Source of the DNA: Oerskovia turbata | GTDB taxonomy: Bacteria; Actinomycetota; Actinomycetes; Actinomycetales; Cellulomonadaceae | NCBI RefSeq assembly: GCF_000718325.1 | Contig: NZ_JOFV01000003.1 | Coordinates: forward strand, 235,210-299,209 | DNA length: 64,000 nt | Direction of reading: 5' to 3' | Part shown: positions 32,656 to 40,022 of the stretch, piece by piece | Numbering within the stretch: the stretch's first letter is position 1 | How the letters are laid out: the number at the start of each line of letters is the position of its first letter | Notes under the pieces: generated by a model | The model's input: the letters and a program-made list of their open reading frames with translations, nothing else | What the model was told of the DNA's origin: nothing | Databases searched by the model: none | Translations under genes and position numbers: made by a program

Positions 32656-33036
32656 TCAGGCGAGCGCCTTGGCCTTGAGCGACGCGAACTCGTCGGGCGT
32701 GATGGTGCCCGCGTCGAGGAGAGCCTTGGCCGAGGCGATCTGGTCGGTCGGGGACTGCCCGCCCGTCGCGACCTCCCGGATGTACGAGTCGGCCTGCGCC
32801 TTGGCCGCGCTGGCCGCCGCGAGGTGCCGCTCCGTCATGCCCCTGCCCCTGGCGATGATGTAGATCAGCGCCGTGAGGAACGGGATCAAGACCAGACCCA
32901 CGATCCACACCGCCTTCCACCAGCCGCTGAGCGTGTGGTCGCGGAACAGGTCGGTGAGGATCTGGAAGAGCACCATCAGGTACGCGATGAAGACGAACCA
33001 CCAGATCAGAAGCCAGAAGAAGTCCCAGAATTCCAT
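32656..33036 (-). CDS. SHOCT-domain membrane protein with PLDc_N-like segments
   Basis: A 126-residue protein. Two hydrophobic helices near the N-terminus (WLLIWWFVFIAYLMVLFQIL and IVGLVLIPFLTALIYIIA) resemble the PLDc_N module found before cardiolipin synthases. They are followed by a linker and a C-terminal SHOCT domain (QIASAKALLDAGTITPDEFASLKAKAL). SHOCT domains are short oligomerisation or tethering helices at protein ends. It probably acts as a small membrane adaptor; no partner is evident here. A second SHOCT protein is encoded at 47649-47990. Confidence 0.85.
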   Translation of the reverse strand: MEFWDFFWLLIWWFVFIAYLMVLFQILTDLFRDHTLSGWWKAVWIVGLVLIPFLTALIYIIARGRGMTERHLAAASAAKAQADSYIREVATGGQSPTDQIASAKALLDAGTITPDEFASLKAKALA

Positions 33037-33165
33037 GGTGAAGCCCCGTTCGACGATCTCTGGCGCTCGCGAGCGCGAGGCGCTGAGGTCAGGTTAGTGA
33101 CGGGCGTCACGATGCGCGCGGCGAAACGGGCGGGTTCCGGGTGAAGCGCCCCTGATGCGCGATCC

Positions 33166-34197
33166 TCACACGCGCGGCGCGGCCGTGCTGCTGCGGACCA
33201 TCAGGGTCGTGGGGACGAGCGTGGTGCCGGGCTCGGGAGCGCCGTCGTCGGACCGGACCTGCCGCAGGACCCCGTCCACGCACCGGCGTCCGACCTGCGC
33301 GAAGTCCTGGTGGACCGTGGTCAGGGGCGGACTGTACGACCCTGCGTCGGGCACGTCGTCGAACCCGACGACGCTCACGTCCGCCGGCACGTCGCGGCCC
33401 TTCTCGCGCAGCGCCCGCAGGATGCCGAGCGCCATCTGGTCGTTCGCGGCGAAGACGGCTGTGCACCCCGGCTCGTCCGCGAGCAGGAGGCCGGCCCGGT
33501 AGCCGGACTCGGCGCTCCAGTCGCCCCGGATGAGCGGGGGCACGTCCCGTCCGGCGTCCGCGAGCGCCCCCTGCCAGGCGTCCACGCGTCGCTGCGACGC
33601 GAACGAGTCCTCGGGGCCGGCGACGTGCCACACGGTGCGGTGCCCCAGGCCCAGGAGGTGGTCGACGGCGCTGCGCGCCCCGGCCGCCTGGTCGGTGTCG
33701 ACGACGACGTACTCGGAGCCTGCGTCGGAGTCGACGACCACGACCGGGATGCCCGGCGGGAGGGCGATGTGCGAGCGGCCCAGGAGGTGCACCTCCATGA
33801 CGATGATGACGGCGTCGACCGCGAGCTCCCCGAGCCTCGAGAACGCCCCCTCGACACCGCCGGGGGTGGGGACCGCGACCGGGATGAGGGTGATCGCGTA
33901 CCCCTCCTCGGCGGCCGCGACCGAGATCGCGTCGAGCGTGCGCATGTTGCCGGTCGTCGAGAGGGTGAACATGATGACGCCGATGGTCCGGAACTCGCCC
34001 CACTTGAGGGCGCGGGCGGCGCCGTTGGGCCGGTAGCCGAGCTGCTTCATGGCGTCGAGGACCTGCTGACGCGTCTCCTCGACGACGCCCGCGTGACCGT
34101 TGGAGACGCGCGAGACGGTCTGCGCGGAGACTCCCGCGAGCTTCGCGACGTCTGCCATCGAGGCGCGGCGTACCCGCTTCGGGGTGTTCGTCGTCAT
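33166..34197 (-). CDS. LacI-family repressor of the galactan locus
   Basis: A 343-residue LacI/GalR regulator. It has an N-terminal helix-turn-helix and hinge (ASMADVAKLAGVSAQTVSRV, then a YRPNGAARALK hinge), followed by a periplasmic-binding-protein-like sugar sensor domain (about 65-335; GVIMFTLSTTGNM, DQMALGILRALRE, VVGFDDVPDAGSYSPPLTTV). It is divergent from the ABC transporter/GH42 genes. Two copies of a TTTRCGYAAA-type operator lie between. It presumably represses that operon, and perhaps itself, until a galacto-oligosaccharide binds. GGAGGAAG upstream of 34197 supports the internal ATG over the one at 34224. Confidence 0.92.
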   Translation of the reverse strand: MTTNTPKRVRRASMADVAKLAGVSAQTVSRVSNGHAGVVEETRQQVLDAMKQLGYRPNGAARALKWGEFRTIGVIMFTLSTTGNMRTLDAISVAAAEEGYAITLIPVAVPTPGGVEGAFSRLGELAVDAVIIVMEVHLLGRSHIALPPGIPVVVVDSDAGSEYVVVDTDQAAGARSAVDHLLGLGHRTVWHVAGPEDSFASQRRVDAWQGALADAGRDVPPLIRGDWSAESGYRAGLLLADEPGCTAVFAANDQMALGILRALREKGRDVPADVSVVGFDDVPDAGSYSPPLTTVHQDFAQVGRRCVDGVLRQVRSDDGAPEPGTTLVPTTLMVRSSTAAPRV

Positions 34198-34266
34198 CGG
34201 GCTGCTTCCTCCAGGGTTCCGCACCCTGCGGCCCGACGCTCGCCCGAAGCTTCTCCGCCTGCGGAC

Positions 34267-34296
34267 TTGACGCGCCCGCCGAACGGGTGTGACGAT
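34267..34296 (+). promoter_or_regulatory. Putative promoter of the galactan transport operon
   Basis: TTGACG (34267-34272) and GACGAT (34291-34296) have an 18-bp spacer. The first operator begins 10 bp after the -10 box, where a bound repressor would block initiation. The -10 match is imperfect. Confidence 0.45.
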
Positions 34297-34306
34297 CAGG
34301 CTAGTC

Positions 34307-34324
34307 GATGTTTACGCAAACATC
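34307..34324. promoter_or_regulatory. LacI-type operator 1
   Basis: GATGTTTACGCAAACATC is symmetric except at two positions around the central CG, the hallmark of LacI-family sites. It lies between the divergent repressor and permease genes. Confidence 0.8.
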
Positions 34325-34340
34325 CATCGGGGTTCGTTCG

Positions 34341-34358
34341 GATGTTTGCGTAAACCTC
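34341..34358. promoter_or_regulatory. LacI-type operator 2
   Basis: GATGTTTGCGTAAACCTC contains TTTGCGTAAA, the complement-like partner of the core in operator 1. The centres are 34 bp apart, about three helical turns, so two dimers could sit on the same DNA face. Confidence 0.75.
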
Positions 34359-34432
34359 CTCGGAACAGAGTTGATCCGCACCAGGACGTCGAACAACAAC
34401 GTTCGACCCGCCGAGACCAGCAAGGACTCGTC

Positions 34433-35371
34433 ATGACAGTGACGTCACCACCGACGGCCACACCCACCGGTGCGCCCGCCGGCGCCCGACCACCCCGACC
34501 CCGCCGCACCGGACGGTCGTGGAAGGGCTGGGGCTTCATCGGCCCCTTCATGATCGTCTTCGCGCTGGTGTTCCTCGCGCCGATCGCCTACTCGATCTAC
34601 CTGAGCCTGTTCCGCAAGCAGATGATCGGCGGGAACTCGTTCGTCGGGCTCGAGAACTACCAGCAGGCGTTCTCCGACCCGCAGTTCTGGTCCGCCGTGG
34701 GACGCGTGGCTCTGTTCCTCGTCGTCCAGGTCCCGATCATGCTCGCCATCGCGCTGATCGTGGCCCTCGCGGTCGACTCCGGCCGCCTCTACGGGAGCAA
34801 CTTCTTCCGCATCTCGATCTTCCTGCCCTACGCCGTGCCCGCCGTCGTCGCGACCCTCATGTGGGGGTTCATGTACGGCACGCGGTTCGGGCTCGTCGGC
34901 AACATCAACGACGCGTTCGGCATCGACCTGCCCAACCCGCTCTCGCCCGACCTCGTCCTCGCGTCGATCGGCAACATCGTCACGTGGGAGTTCGTGGGCT
35001 ACAACATGCTCATCTTCTACGCCGCGCTGCGCGTCATCCCGCGCGACCTGTACGAGGCCGCCGAGCTCGACGGCGCCAGCCAGCTCCGCGTCATCACCGC
35101 GATCAAGATCCCCGCGATCCGCGGCTCGCTCGTCGTCGCGACGATCTTCTCGATCATCGGCAGCTTCCAGCTCTTCAACGAGCCGAGCATCCTCAAGAGC
35201 CTCGCGCCCAACGCGATCACGACCTACTTCACCCCGAACCTCTACGCCTACAACCTGTCGTTCTCCGGGCAGCAGTTCAACTACTCCGCGACCGTCGCGA
35301 TCATCATGGGCGTCCTCACCATGATCGTGGCGTACGTCGTCCAGCTGCGTGGCATGAAGAAGGAGAGCTGA
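34433..35371 (+). CDS. Sugar ABC transporter permease 1 (MalF-type)
   Basis: A 312-residue CUT1-family permease with six predicted membrane helices after a Pro/Thr-rich cytoplasmic N-terminus. Its EAA loop (EAAELDGASQLRVITAIKIP) contacts the ATPase. FIGPFMIVFALVFLAPIAYS is helix 1. With the second permease (3-bp gap) and the binding lipoprotein it forms an importer. No ATP-binding subunit is encoded nearby, so a shared MsmK-type ATPase elsewhere is expected, as is usual in actinobacteria. The ATG at 34433 is preferred because upstream in-frame codons run into the operators. Confidence 0.92.
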   Translation: MTVTSPPTATPTGAPAGARPPRPRRTGRSWKGWGFIGPFMIVFALVFLAPIAYSIYLSLFRKQMIGGNSFVGLENYQQAFSDPQFWSAVGRVALFLVVQVPIMLAIALIVALAVDSGRLYGSNFFRISIFLPYAVPAVVATLMWGFMYGTRFGLVGNINDAFGIDLPNPLSPDLVLASIGNIVTWEFVGYNMLIFYAALRVIPRDLYEAAELDGASQLRVITAIKIPAIRGSLVVATIFSIIGSFQLFNEPSILKSLAPNAITTYFTPNLYAYNLSFSGQQFNYSATVAIIMGVLTMIVAYVVQLRGMKKES

Positions 35372-35374
35372 ACG

Positions 35375-36301
35375 ATGTCCGCCTCCCCCGTGACCCTTCG
35401 CCCCGCGAGCCGCCGCTCGCCCTCCACGCTCCGGCCCGACCGGCGCGGCAGCGTCAAGAAGCCGCGCCGCAACGTCCTGCTGACCGTCCTCGTCGGGATC
35501 GTGCTGGTCTACAGCCTCGTCCCGCTCGTCTGGCTCGTCATCAACGCGACCAAGACCCAGTCGAGCCTCCTGAGCTCGTTCGGCCTCTGGTTCAGCGGCG
35601 ACTTCAGCCTGTTCAGCAACATCGCCGACACCCTCACCTACGACGACGGCATCTTCGTCCGCTGGCTCGGGAACACCCTGCTGTACGTGGTGCTCGGCGC
35701 AGGCGGAGCGACGTTCCTCGCCGTGCTCGGCGGCTACGCGCTCGCCAAGTTCGACTTCCCCGGCAAGCGCGCGATCTTCGCCGTCGTGATCGGCGCCGTG
35801 GCCGTCCCGGGGACCGCCCTCGCGGTCCCGACGTTCCTCCTGTTCAGCCAGATGGGGCTGACCAACACCCCGTGGTCGGTCATCATCCCCTCGCTCATCT
35901 CGCCGTTCGGTCTCTACCTGATGTGGACCTTCGCGGCCGACGCCATCCCCACCGAGATGCTCGAGGCCGCGCGCATGGACGGCGCCGGGGAGTACCGGAC
36001 GTTCTTCAGCGTCTCGCTGCCCCTGCTCGGCCCCGGCATCGTCACCGTCCTGCTCTTCACCATGGTCGCGACCTGGAACAACTACTTCCTGCCCCTGATC
36101 ATGCTCAAGGACCCGAGCTGGTACCCCCTCACGCTCGGCCTCAACGCCTGGAACGCACAGGCCGCCACCGCAGGCGGCGAGGCGATCTTCCACCTGGTCA
36201 TCACGGGCGCGCTCCTGACGATCCTGCCGCTCATCGTGGCCTTCCTCTTCCTCCAGCGCTTCTGGCAGACCGGCCTGACCGCCGGCAGCGTCAAGGCCTG
36301 A
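35375..36301 (+). CDS. Sugar ABC transporter permease 2 (MalG-type)
   Basis: A 308-residue CUT1 permease with six membrane helices. The basic N-terminus is followed by helix 1 (LLTVLVGIVLVYSLVPLVWL), and the EAA loop reads EAARMDGAGEYRTFFSVSLP. The gene starts 3 bp after the first permease stop, indicating coupled translation. It completes the transmembrane part of the importer whose binding protein is encoded next. The sugar is predicted to be a beta-galactoside or galacto-oligosaccharide from the flanking GH42 and GH30 genes. Confidence 0.93.
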   Translation: MSASPVTLRPASRRSPSTLRPDRRGSVKKPRRNVLLTVLVGIVLVYSLVPLVWLVINATKTQSSLLSSFGLWFSGDFSLFSNIADTLTYDDGIFVRWLGNTLLYVVLGAGGATFLAVLGGYALAKFDFPGKRAIFAVVIGAVAVPGTALAVPTFLLFSQMGLTNTPWSVIIPSLISPFGLYLMWTFAADAIPTEMLEAARMDGAGEYRTFFSVSLPLLGPGIVTVLLFTMVATWNNYFLPLIMLKDPSWYPLTLGLNAWNAQAATAGGEAIFHLVITGALLTILPLIVAFLFLQRFWQTGLTAGSVKA

Positions 36302-36389
36302 CCGGCCCGGCACGAACACCCCGCACCACCCGGCCCCGGGTCCCCGGGACGGCTCCCTCGTCTCACGACGACGTGAAAGGAAACACCTC

Positions 36390-37730
36390 ATGAAGACCCC
36401 CTCCGGGCGCGCGACGCTGCGCGCCACCGCCCTCACCGCGACCCTGGCTCTCGCCCTCACCGCCTGCGGCTCCGGCGACTCCGGCACCGGCTCGACCGAC
36501 GCCTCGCCCGACGCGGTCGCGGCAGCCCTCGAGGAGGGCGGCAAGCTCACGGTCTGGGCCTGGGAGCCCACGCTCGAGGCAGTCGTCGAGGGCTTCGAGG
36601 ACACGTACCCCAACGTCGACGTCGAGCTCGTCAACGCGGGGACGGGCAACGACCAGTACACCGCCCTCCAGAACGCCGTCTCGGCAGGCTCGGGCGTGCC
36701 CGACGTCGCCCAGATCGAGTACTACGCGCTGCCGCAGTTCGCCCTGTCGGAGGCCGTGGCCGACCTGAGCGCGTACGGCGCCTCCGACCTCGACGGGACG
36801 TTCACGCCCGGCCCGTGGTCCGCCGTGCACTCCGGCGACGGGATCTACGGCCTGCCCATGGACTCGGGCCCCATGGCCCTGTTCTACAACAAGGAGATCT
36901 TCGACAAGCACGGCGTCGCGGTCCCCACGACGTGGGACGAGTACCTCGCCGCGGCCCGCACCCTGCACGCCGCGGACCCGAACCTCTACATCGCCAACGA
37001 CACGGGCGACGCCGGCTTCACGACGAGCCTGATCTGGCAGGCCGGCGGCCAGCCGTACCAGGTCGACGGCTCGGACGTCACGATCGACTTCACCGACGAG
37101 GGCTCGACGGCGTTCGCCACCACGTGGGACCAGCTCGTCTCCGAGGACCTCGTCGCCCCCATCAGCTCGTGGAGCGACGAGTGGTACCAGGGCCTCGGCA
37201 ACGGCACCATCGCGACGCTCGCGATCGGCGCCTGGATGCCGGCCAACCTCGAGTCGGGCGTGCCCGACGGCGCGGGCAAGTGGGCGGTCGCCCCCCTGCC
37301 GCAGTGGAAGGCCGGCGAGGACGCGAGCGCCGAGAACGGCGGCAGCTCGCTCGCCGTCCCCGCCGCGAGCAAGCAGCAGGCTCTCGCCTACGCGTTCCTC
37401 GACTACGCGAACGTCGGCGAGGGCGTGCAGACGCGCGTCGACGGCGGTGCGTTCCCCGCGACGTCGGCAGAGCTGGCCTCGGACGAGTTCCTCGGCACCG
37501 AGTTCGAGTACTTCGGCGGCCAGAAGGTCAACGAGGTCTTCGCGCAGTCCGCGGAGAACGTGCGCGAGGGCTGGTCGTACCTGCCCTTCCAGGTCTACGC
37601 GAACAGCATCTTCAACGACACGGTCGGCCAGGCCTACGTCTCGGACGAGACCGTCGCGGGCGGCCTCGCGGCCTGGCAGGACGCGTCGGTCAAGTACGGC
37701 AACGAGCAGGGCTTCTCGGTCAACAAGTAG
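36390..37730 (+). CDS. Extracellular sugar-binding lipoprotein of the galactan ABC importer
   Basis: A 446-residue solute-binding protein. The signal peptide ends in the lipobox LTAC with Cys26, so the mature protein is lipid-anchored outside the membrane. The family-1 binding-protein features KLTVWAWEPTLEAVVEGFED, MALFYNKEIFDKHGV and AIGAWMPANLESG follow. It captures oligosaccharides and delivers them to the two permeases. GAAAGGAAA lies upstream of the ATG. A strong hairpin right after its stop (37741-37765) may stabilise this mRNA segment and lower expression of the following GH42 gene. Confidence 0.93.
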   Translation: MKTPSGRATLRATALTATLALALTACGSGDSGTGSTDASPDAVAAALEEGGKLTVWAWEPTLEAVVEGFEDTYPNVDVELVNAGTGNDQYTALQNAVSAGSGVPDVAQIEYYALPQFALSEAVADLSAYGASDLDGTFTPGPWSAVHSGDGIYGLPMDSGPMALFYNKEIFDKHGVAVPTTWDEYLAAARTLHAADPNLYIANDTGDAGFTTSLIWQAGGQPYQVDGSDVTIDFTDEGSTAFATTWDQLVSEDLVAPISSWSDEWYQGLGNGTIATLAIGAWMPANLESGVPDGAGKWAVAPLPQWKAGEDASAENGGSSLAVPAASKQQALAYAFLDYANVGEGVQTRVDGGAFPATSAELASDEFLGTEFEYFGGQKVNEVFAQSAENVREGWSYLPFQVYANSIFNDTVGQAYVSDETVAGGLAAWQDASVKYGNEQGFSVNK

Positions 37731-37740
37731 TCCCGCACGG

Positions 37741-37765
37741 GTGCCGGCCGAGCTCCGGCCGGCAC
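37741..37765 (+). terminator. Intercistronic hairpin between binding-protein and GH42 genes
   Basis: GTGCCGGCC (37741-37749) pairs with 37757-37765, with a 7-nt loop, 10 bp after the binding-protein stop. It is probably an attenuating or mRNA-protecting hairpin inside the operon, since GH42 follows after 53 bp with its own Shine-Dalgarno. Confidence 0.6.
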
Positions 37766-37818
37766 CCGCCCCCGGGCGGCCCTGCCCGCCCCCACGCACC
37801 AGAACGAAGGAAGTGACC

Positions 37819-39873
37819 ATGTCATCGACCCCCACGCCGCACCGTTGGTTGCGGTGGCCCGAGGACCGCGCGACGCCGCGCCTCGGCTTCGGAGCGGACT
37901 ACAACCCGGAGCAGTGGCCCCGTGAGGTGTGGGCCGAGGACGTGCGGCTCATGCGGGCCGCGGGGGTCAACATCGTCTCGGTCGCGATCTTCTCGTGGGC
38001 CCGGCTCCAGCCGACGGCCGACTCCTGGGACTTCGCCTGGCTCGACGAGATCATGGACCTGCTGCACGCGAACGGCATCGCGGTGGACCTCGCGACCGCG
38101 ACCGCGTCACCTCCGCCGTGGCTCACGACGGCCCACCCCGAGATCCTTCCCGTGACCGCGACGGGCGAGACCCTGTGGCCGGGCGCACGCCAGCACTGGC
38201 GTCCCACCTCCCCCGTGTTCCGCGAGCACGCCCTGCGGCTCGTGCGCACCATGGCCGAGCGCTACGGAGACCACCCGGCGCTGACCGCGTGGCACGTGTC
38301 GAACGAGCTCGGGTGCCACAACGTCTACGACTTCAGCGACGACGCGGCCGGCGCGTTCCGCGACTGGCTGCGCGAGCGCTACGGCACGCTCGACGAGCTC
38401 AACCACGCGTGGGGCACCGCGTTCTGGTCGCAGCGCTACAGCGCGTGGGACCAGGTCCTGCCGCCGCGCCTCGCGGCCTCGCACCCCAACCCCACGCAGC
38501 AGCTCGACTTCAAGCGGTTCTCGTCCGACGCGCTCACGTCCTACCTGCGCGCCGAGCGCGACGTCCTGCGCGAGCTGACCCCCGACGTCCCGGTCACCAC
38601 GAACTTCATGGTCATGGGCGAGACCAAGGGCATGAACTACGTCGACTGGGCCGACGAGATCGACTTCGTGTCCAACGACCACTACGTCCTGCCGGGCGCC
38701 CAGGCGCACGACGAGCTGTCGTTCTCCGCGAACCTCACGGGACACATCGCGGGCGGCCTGCCCTGGTTCCTCATGGAGCACTCGACGAGCGCCGTGAACT
38801 GGCAGCCGATCAACGTCGCCAAGAAGCCGGGCGAGCTGGTCCGCGACTCCCTGACGCACGTCGCGCACGGCGCCGACGCCGTCTGCTTCTTCCAGTGGCG
38901 CCAGTCGCGCGCGGGTGCGGAGAAGTACCACTCGGGCATGGTCCCGCACGCGGGTGAGGACTCCGAGGTGCACCGCACGGTGCGCGAGCTCGGCGCGACG
39001 CTCGGCGCGCTCGCGGAGGTCGCGGGCTCGGAGCAGGTCCCCGCGCGCGCCGCGATCCTGTTCGACTGGGAGTCCTGGTGGACGAGCGAGCTCGACTCGC
39101 ACCCGAACAACTCGTTGCGGTACCGCCAGGAGGCTCTCGACTGGTACTCGGCGTTCCTCGCCGCGGGCGTGCGCGCCGACGTCGTCCCTGCGCGCGCCGA
39201 CTTCTCCGGGTACGACGTCGTCGTCGCCCCCGTGCTGCACGTCGTACCGGGCGCGCTCGCCGAGCGGCTCCAGGCGTTCGTCGAGGGCGGCGGCCACCTG
39301 GTGACGACGTACTTCTCGGGGATCGTCGACGAGCACGACCACATCCACCTGGGCGGCTACCCCGGCGCGTTCAGGGACCTCCTGGGCATCCGGGTCGAGG
39401 AGTTCGCCCCGCTGCTCGACGGCGAGACGGTCCTGCTCGACGACGGCAACGAGGGCTCGCTGTGGTCCGAGCCGATCACGGTCACCGACCCGTCGGTCGA
39501 GGTCCTCGCCTGGTACAAGACCGGCGAGCACGGTGGGCGCCCCGCCGTCACGCGCCGACCCGTCGGGTCGGGCTCGGCGACCTACGTCTCGACGCGCCTC
39601 GGCACGGGCCTCGAGCCGCTCGTGCGCTCGCTCCTCGACGACGCGCACGTCCCGGGCGAGCTTCCCGCCGCGGTGCGCGGCAAGGTCGAGCTCGCGGTCC
39701 GCGGTACGGACGAGCACGAGTTCTGGTTCCTCATCAACCGCACGGCCGAGCAGGTCGACGTCGACGGCGTCGCGGGAGACGTGCTCGTCGGCCGCCGCCC
39801 GGGTGCAGCACCGGAGGGGACGGTCGTCCTGTCGCCTCGCGGCGTCGCGGTCCTGCGGCGTCCGAAGGTCTGA
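37819..39873 (+). CDS. Beta-galactosidase, glycoside hydrolase family 42
   Basis: A 684-residue GH42 enzyme in three parts: a TIM barrel (about 1-400; GFGADYNPEQWP, VAIFSWARLQPT) with acid/base Glu163 in WHVSNELGC and nucleophile Glu320 in FLMEHSTS; a trimerisation domain (about 400-610); and a C-terminal beta domain. There is no signal peptide, so it acts inside the cell, hydrolysing terminal beta-galactose from imported oligosaccharides. GAAGGAAG precedes the ATG at 37819. It is the last gene of the ABC operon, followed by a hairpin and then the secreted GH30 gene. Confidence 0.95.
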   Translation: MSSTPTPHRWLRWPEDRATPRLGFGADYNPEQWPREVWAEDVRLMRAAGVNIVSVAIFSWARLQPTADSWDFAWLDEIMDLLHANGIAVDLATATASPPPWLTTAHPEILPVTATGETLWPGARQHWRPTSPVFREHALRLVRTMAERYGDHPALTAWHVSNELGCHNVYDFSDDAAGAFRDWLRERYGTLDELNHAWGTAFWSQRYSAWDQVLPPRLAASHPNPTQQLDFKRFSSDALTSYLRAERDVLRELTPDVPVTTNFMVMGETKGMNYVDWADEIDFVSNDHYVLPGAQAHDELSFSANLTGHIAGGLPWFLMEHSTSAVNWQPINVAKKPGELVRDSLTHVAHGADAVCFFQWRQSRAGAEKYHSGMVPHAGEDSEVHRTVRELGATLGALAEVAGSEQVPARAAILFDWESWWTSELDSHPNNSLRYRQEALDWYSAFLAAGVRADVVPARADFSGYDVVVAPVLHVVPGALAERLQAFVEGGGHLVTTYFSGIVDEHDHIHLGGYPGAFRDLLGIRVEEFAPLLDGETVLLDDGNEGSLWSEPITVTDPSVEVLAWYKTGEHGGRPAVTRRPVGSGSATYVSTRLGTGLEPLVRSLLDDAHVPGELPAAVRGKVELAVRGTDEHEFWFLINRTAEQVDVDGVAGDVLVGRRPGAAPEGTVVLSPRGVAVLRRPKV

Positions 39874-39935
39874 GGGCCGAGGCACCGCCCAGCCGGCACG
39901 ACCAGCACCACCAGCACGACCCCTCGCGTCCACGA

Positions 39936-39966
39936 CCGGCGCCTGCCGCACCCCGGCAGGCGCCGG
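39936..39966 (+). terminator. 13-bp stem hairpin after GH42
   Basis: Bases 39936-39948 pair perfectly with 39954-39966, with a 5-nt loop, 62 bp after the GH42 stop and 56 bp before the GH30 start. It is likely an intrinsic terminator or a partial block between the intracellular and secreted enzymes. Confidence 0.65.
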
Positions 39967-40022
39967 CCCGAGGCGTGCACGACGCCAGATCCGCAGAGTA
40001 GCGAGAGAGAGGCAGTTCAAGG

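Noticed and set aside
34445..36661. A 738-codon minus-strand frame opposite the ABC permeases
   Set aside because: The plus strand encodes two complete CUT1 permeases with EAA loops. The antisense translation is highly charged noise typical of GC-skewed codons.
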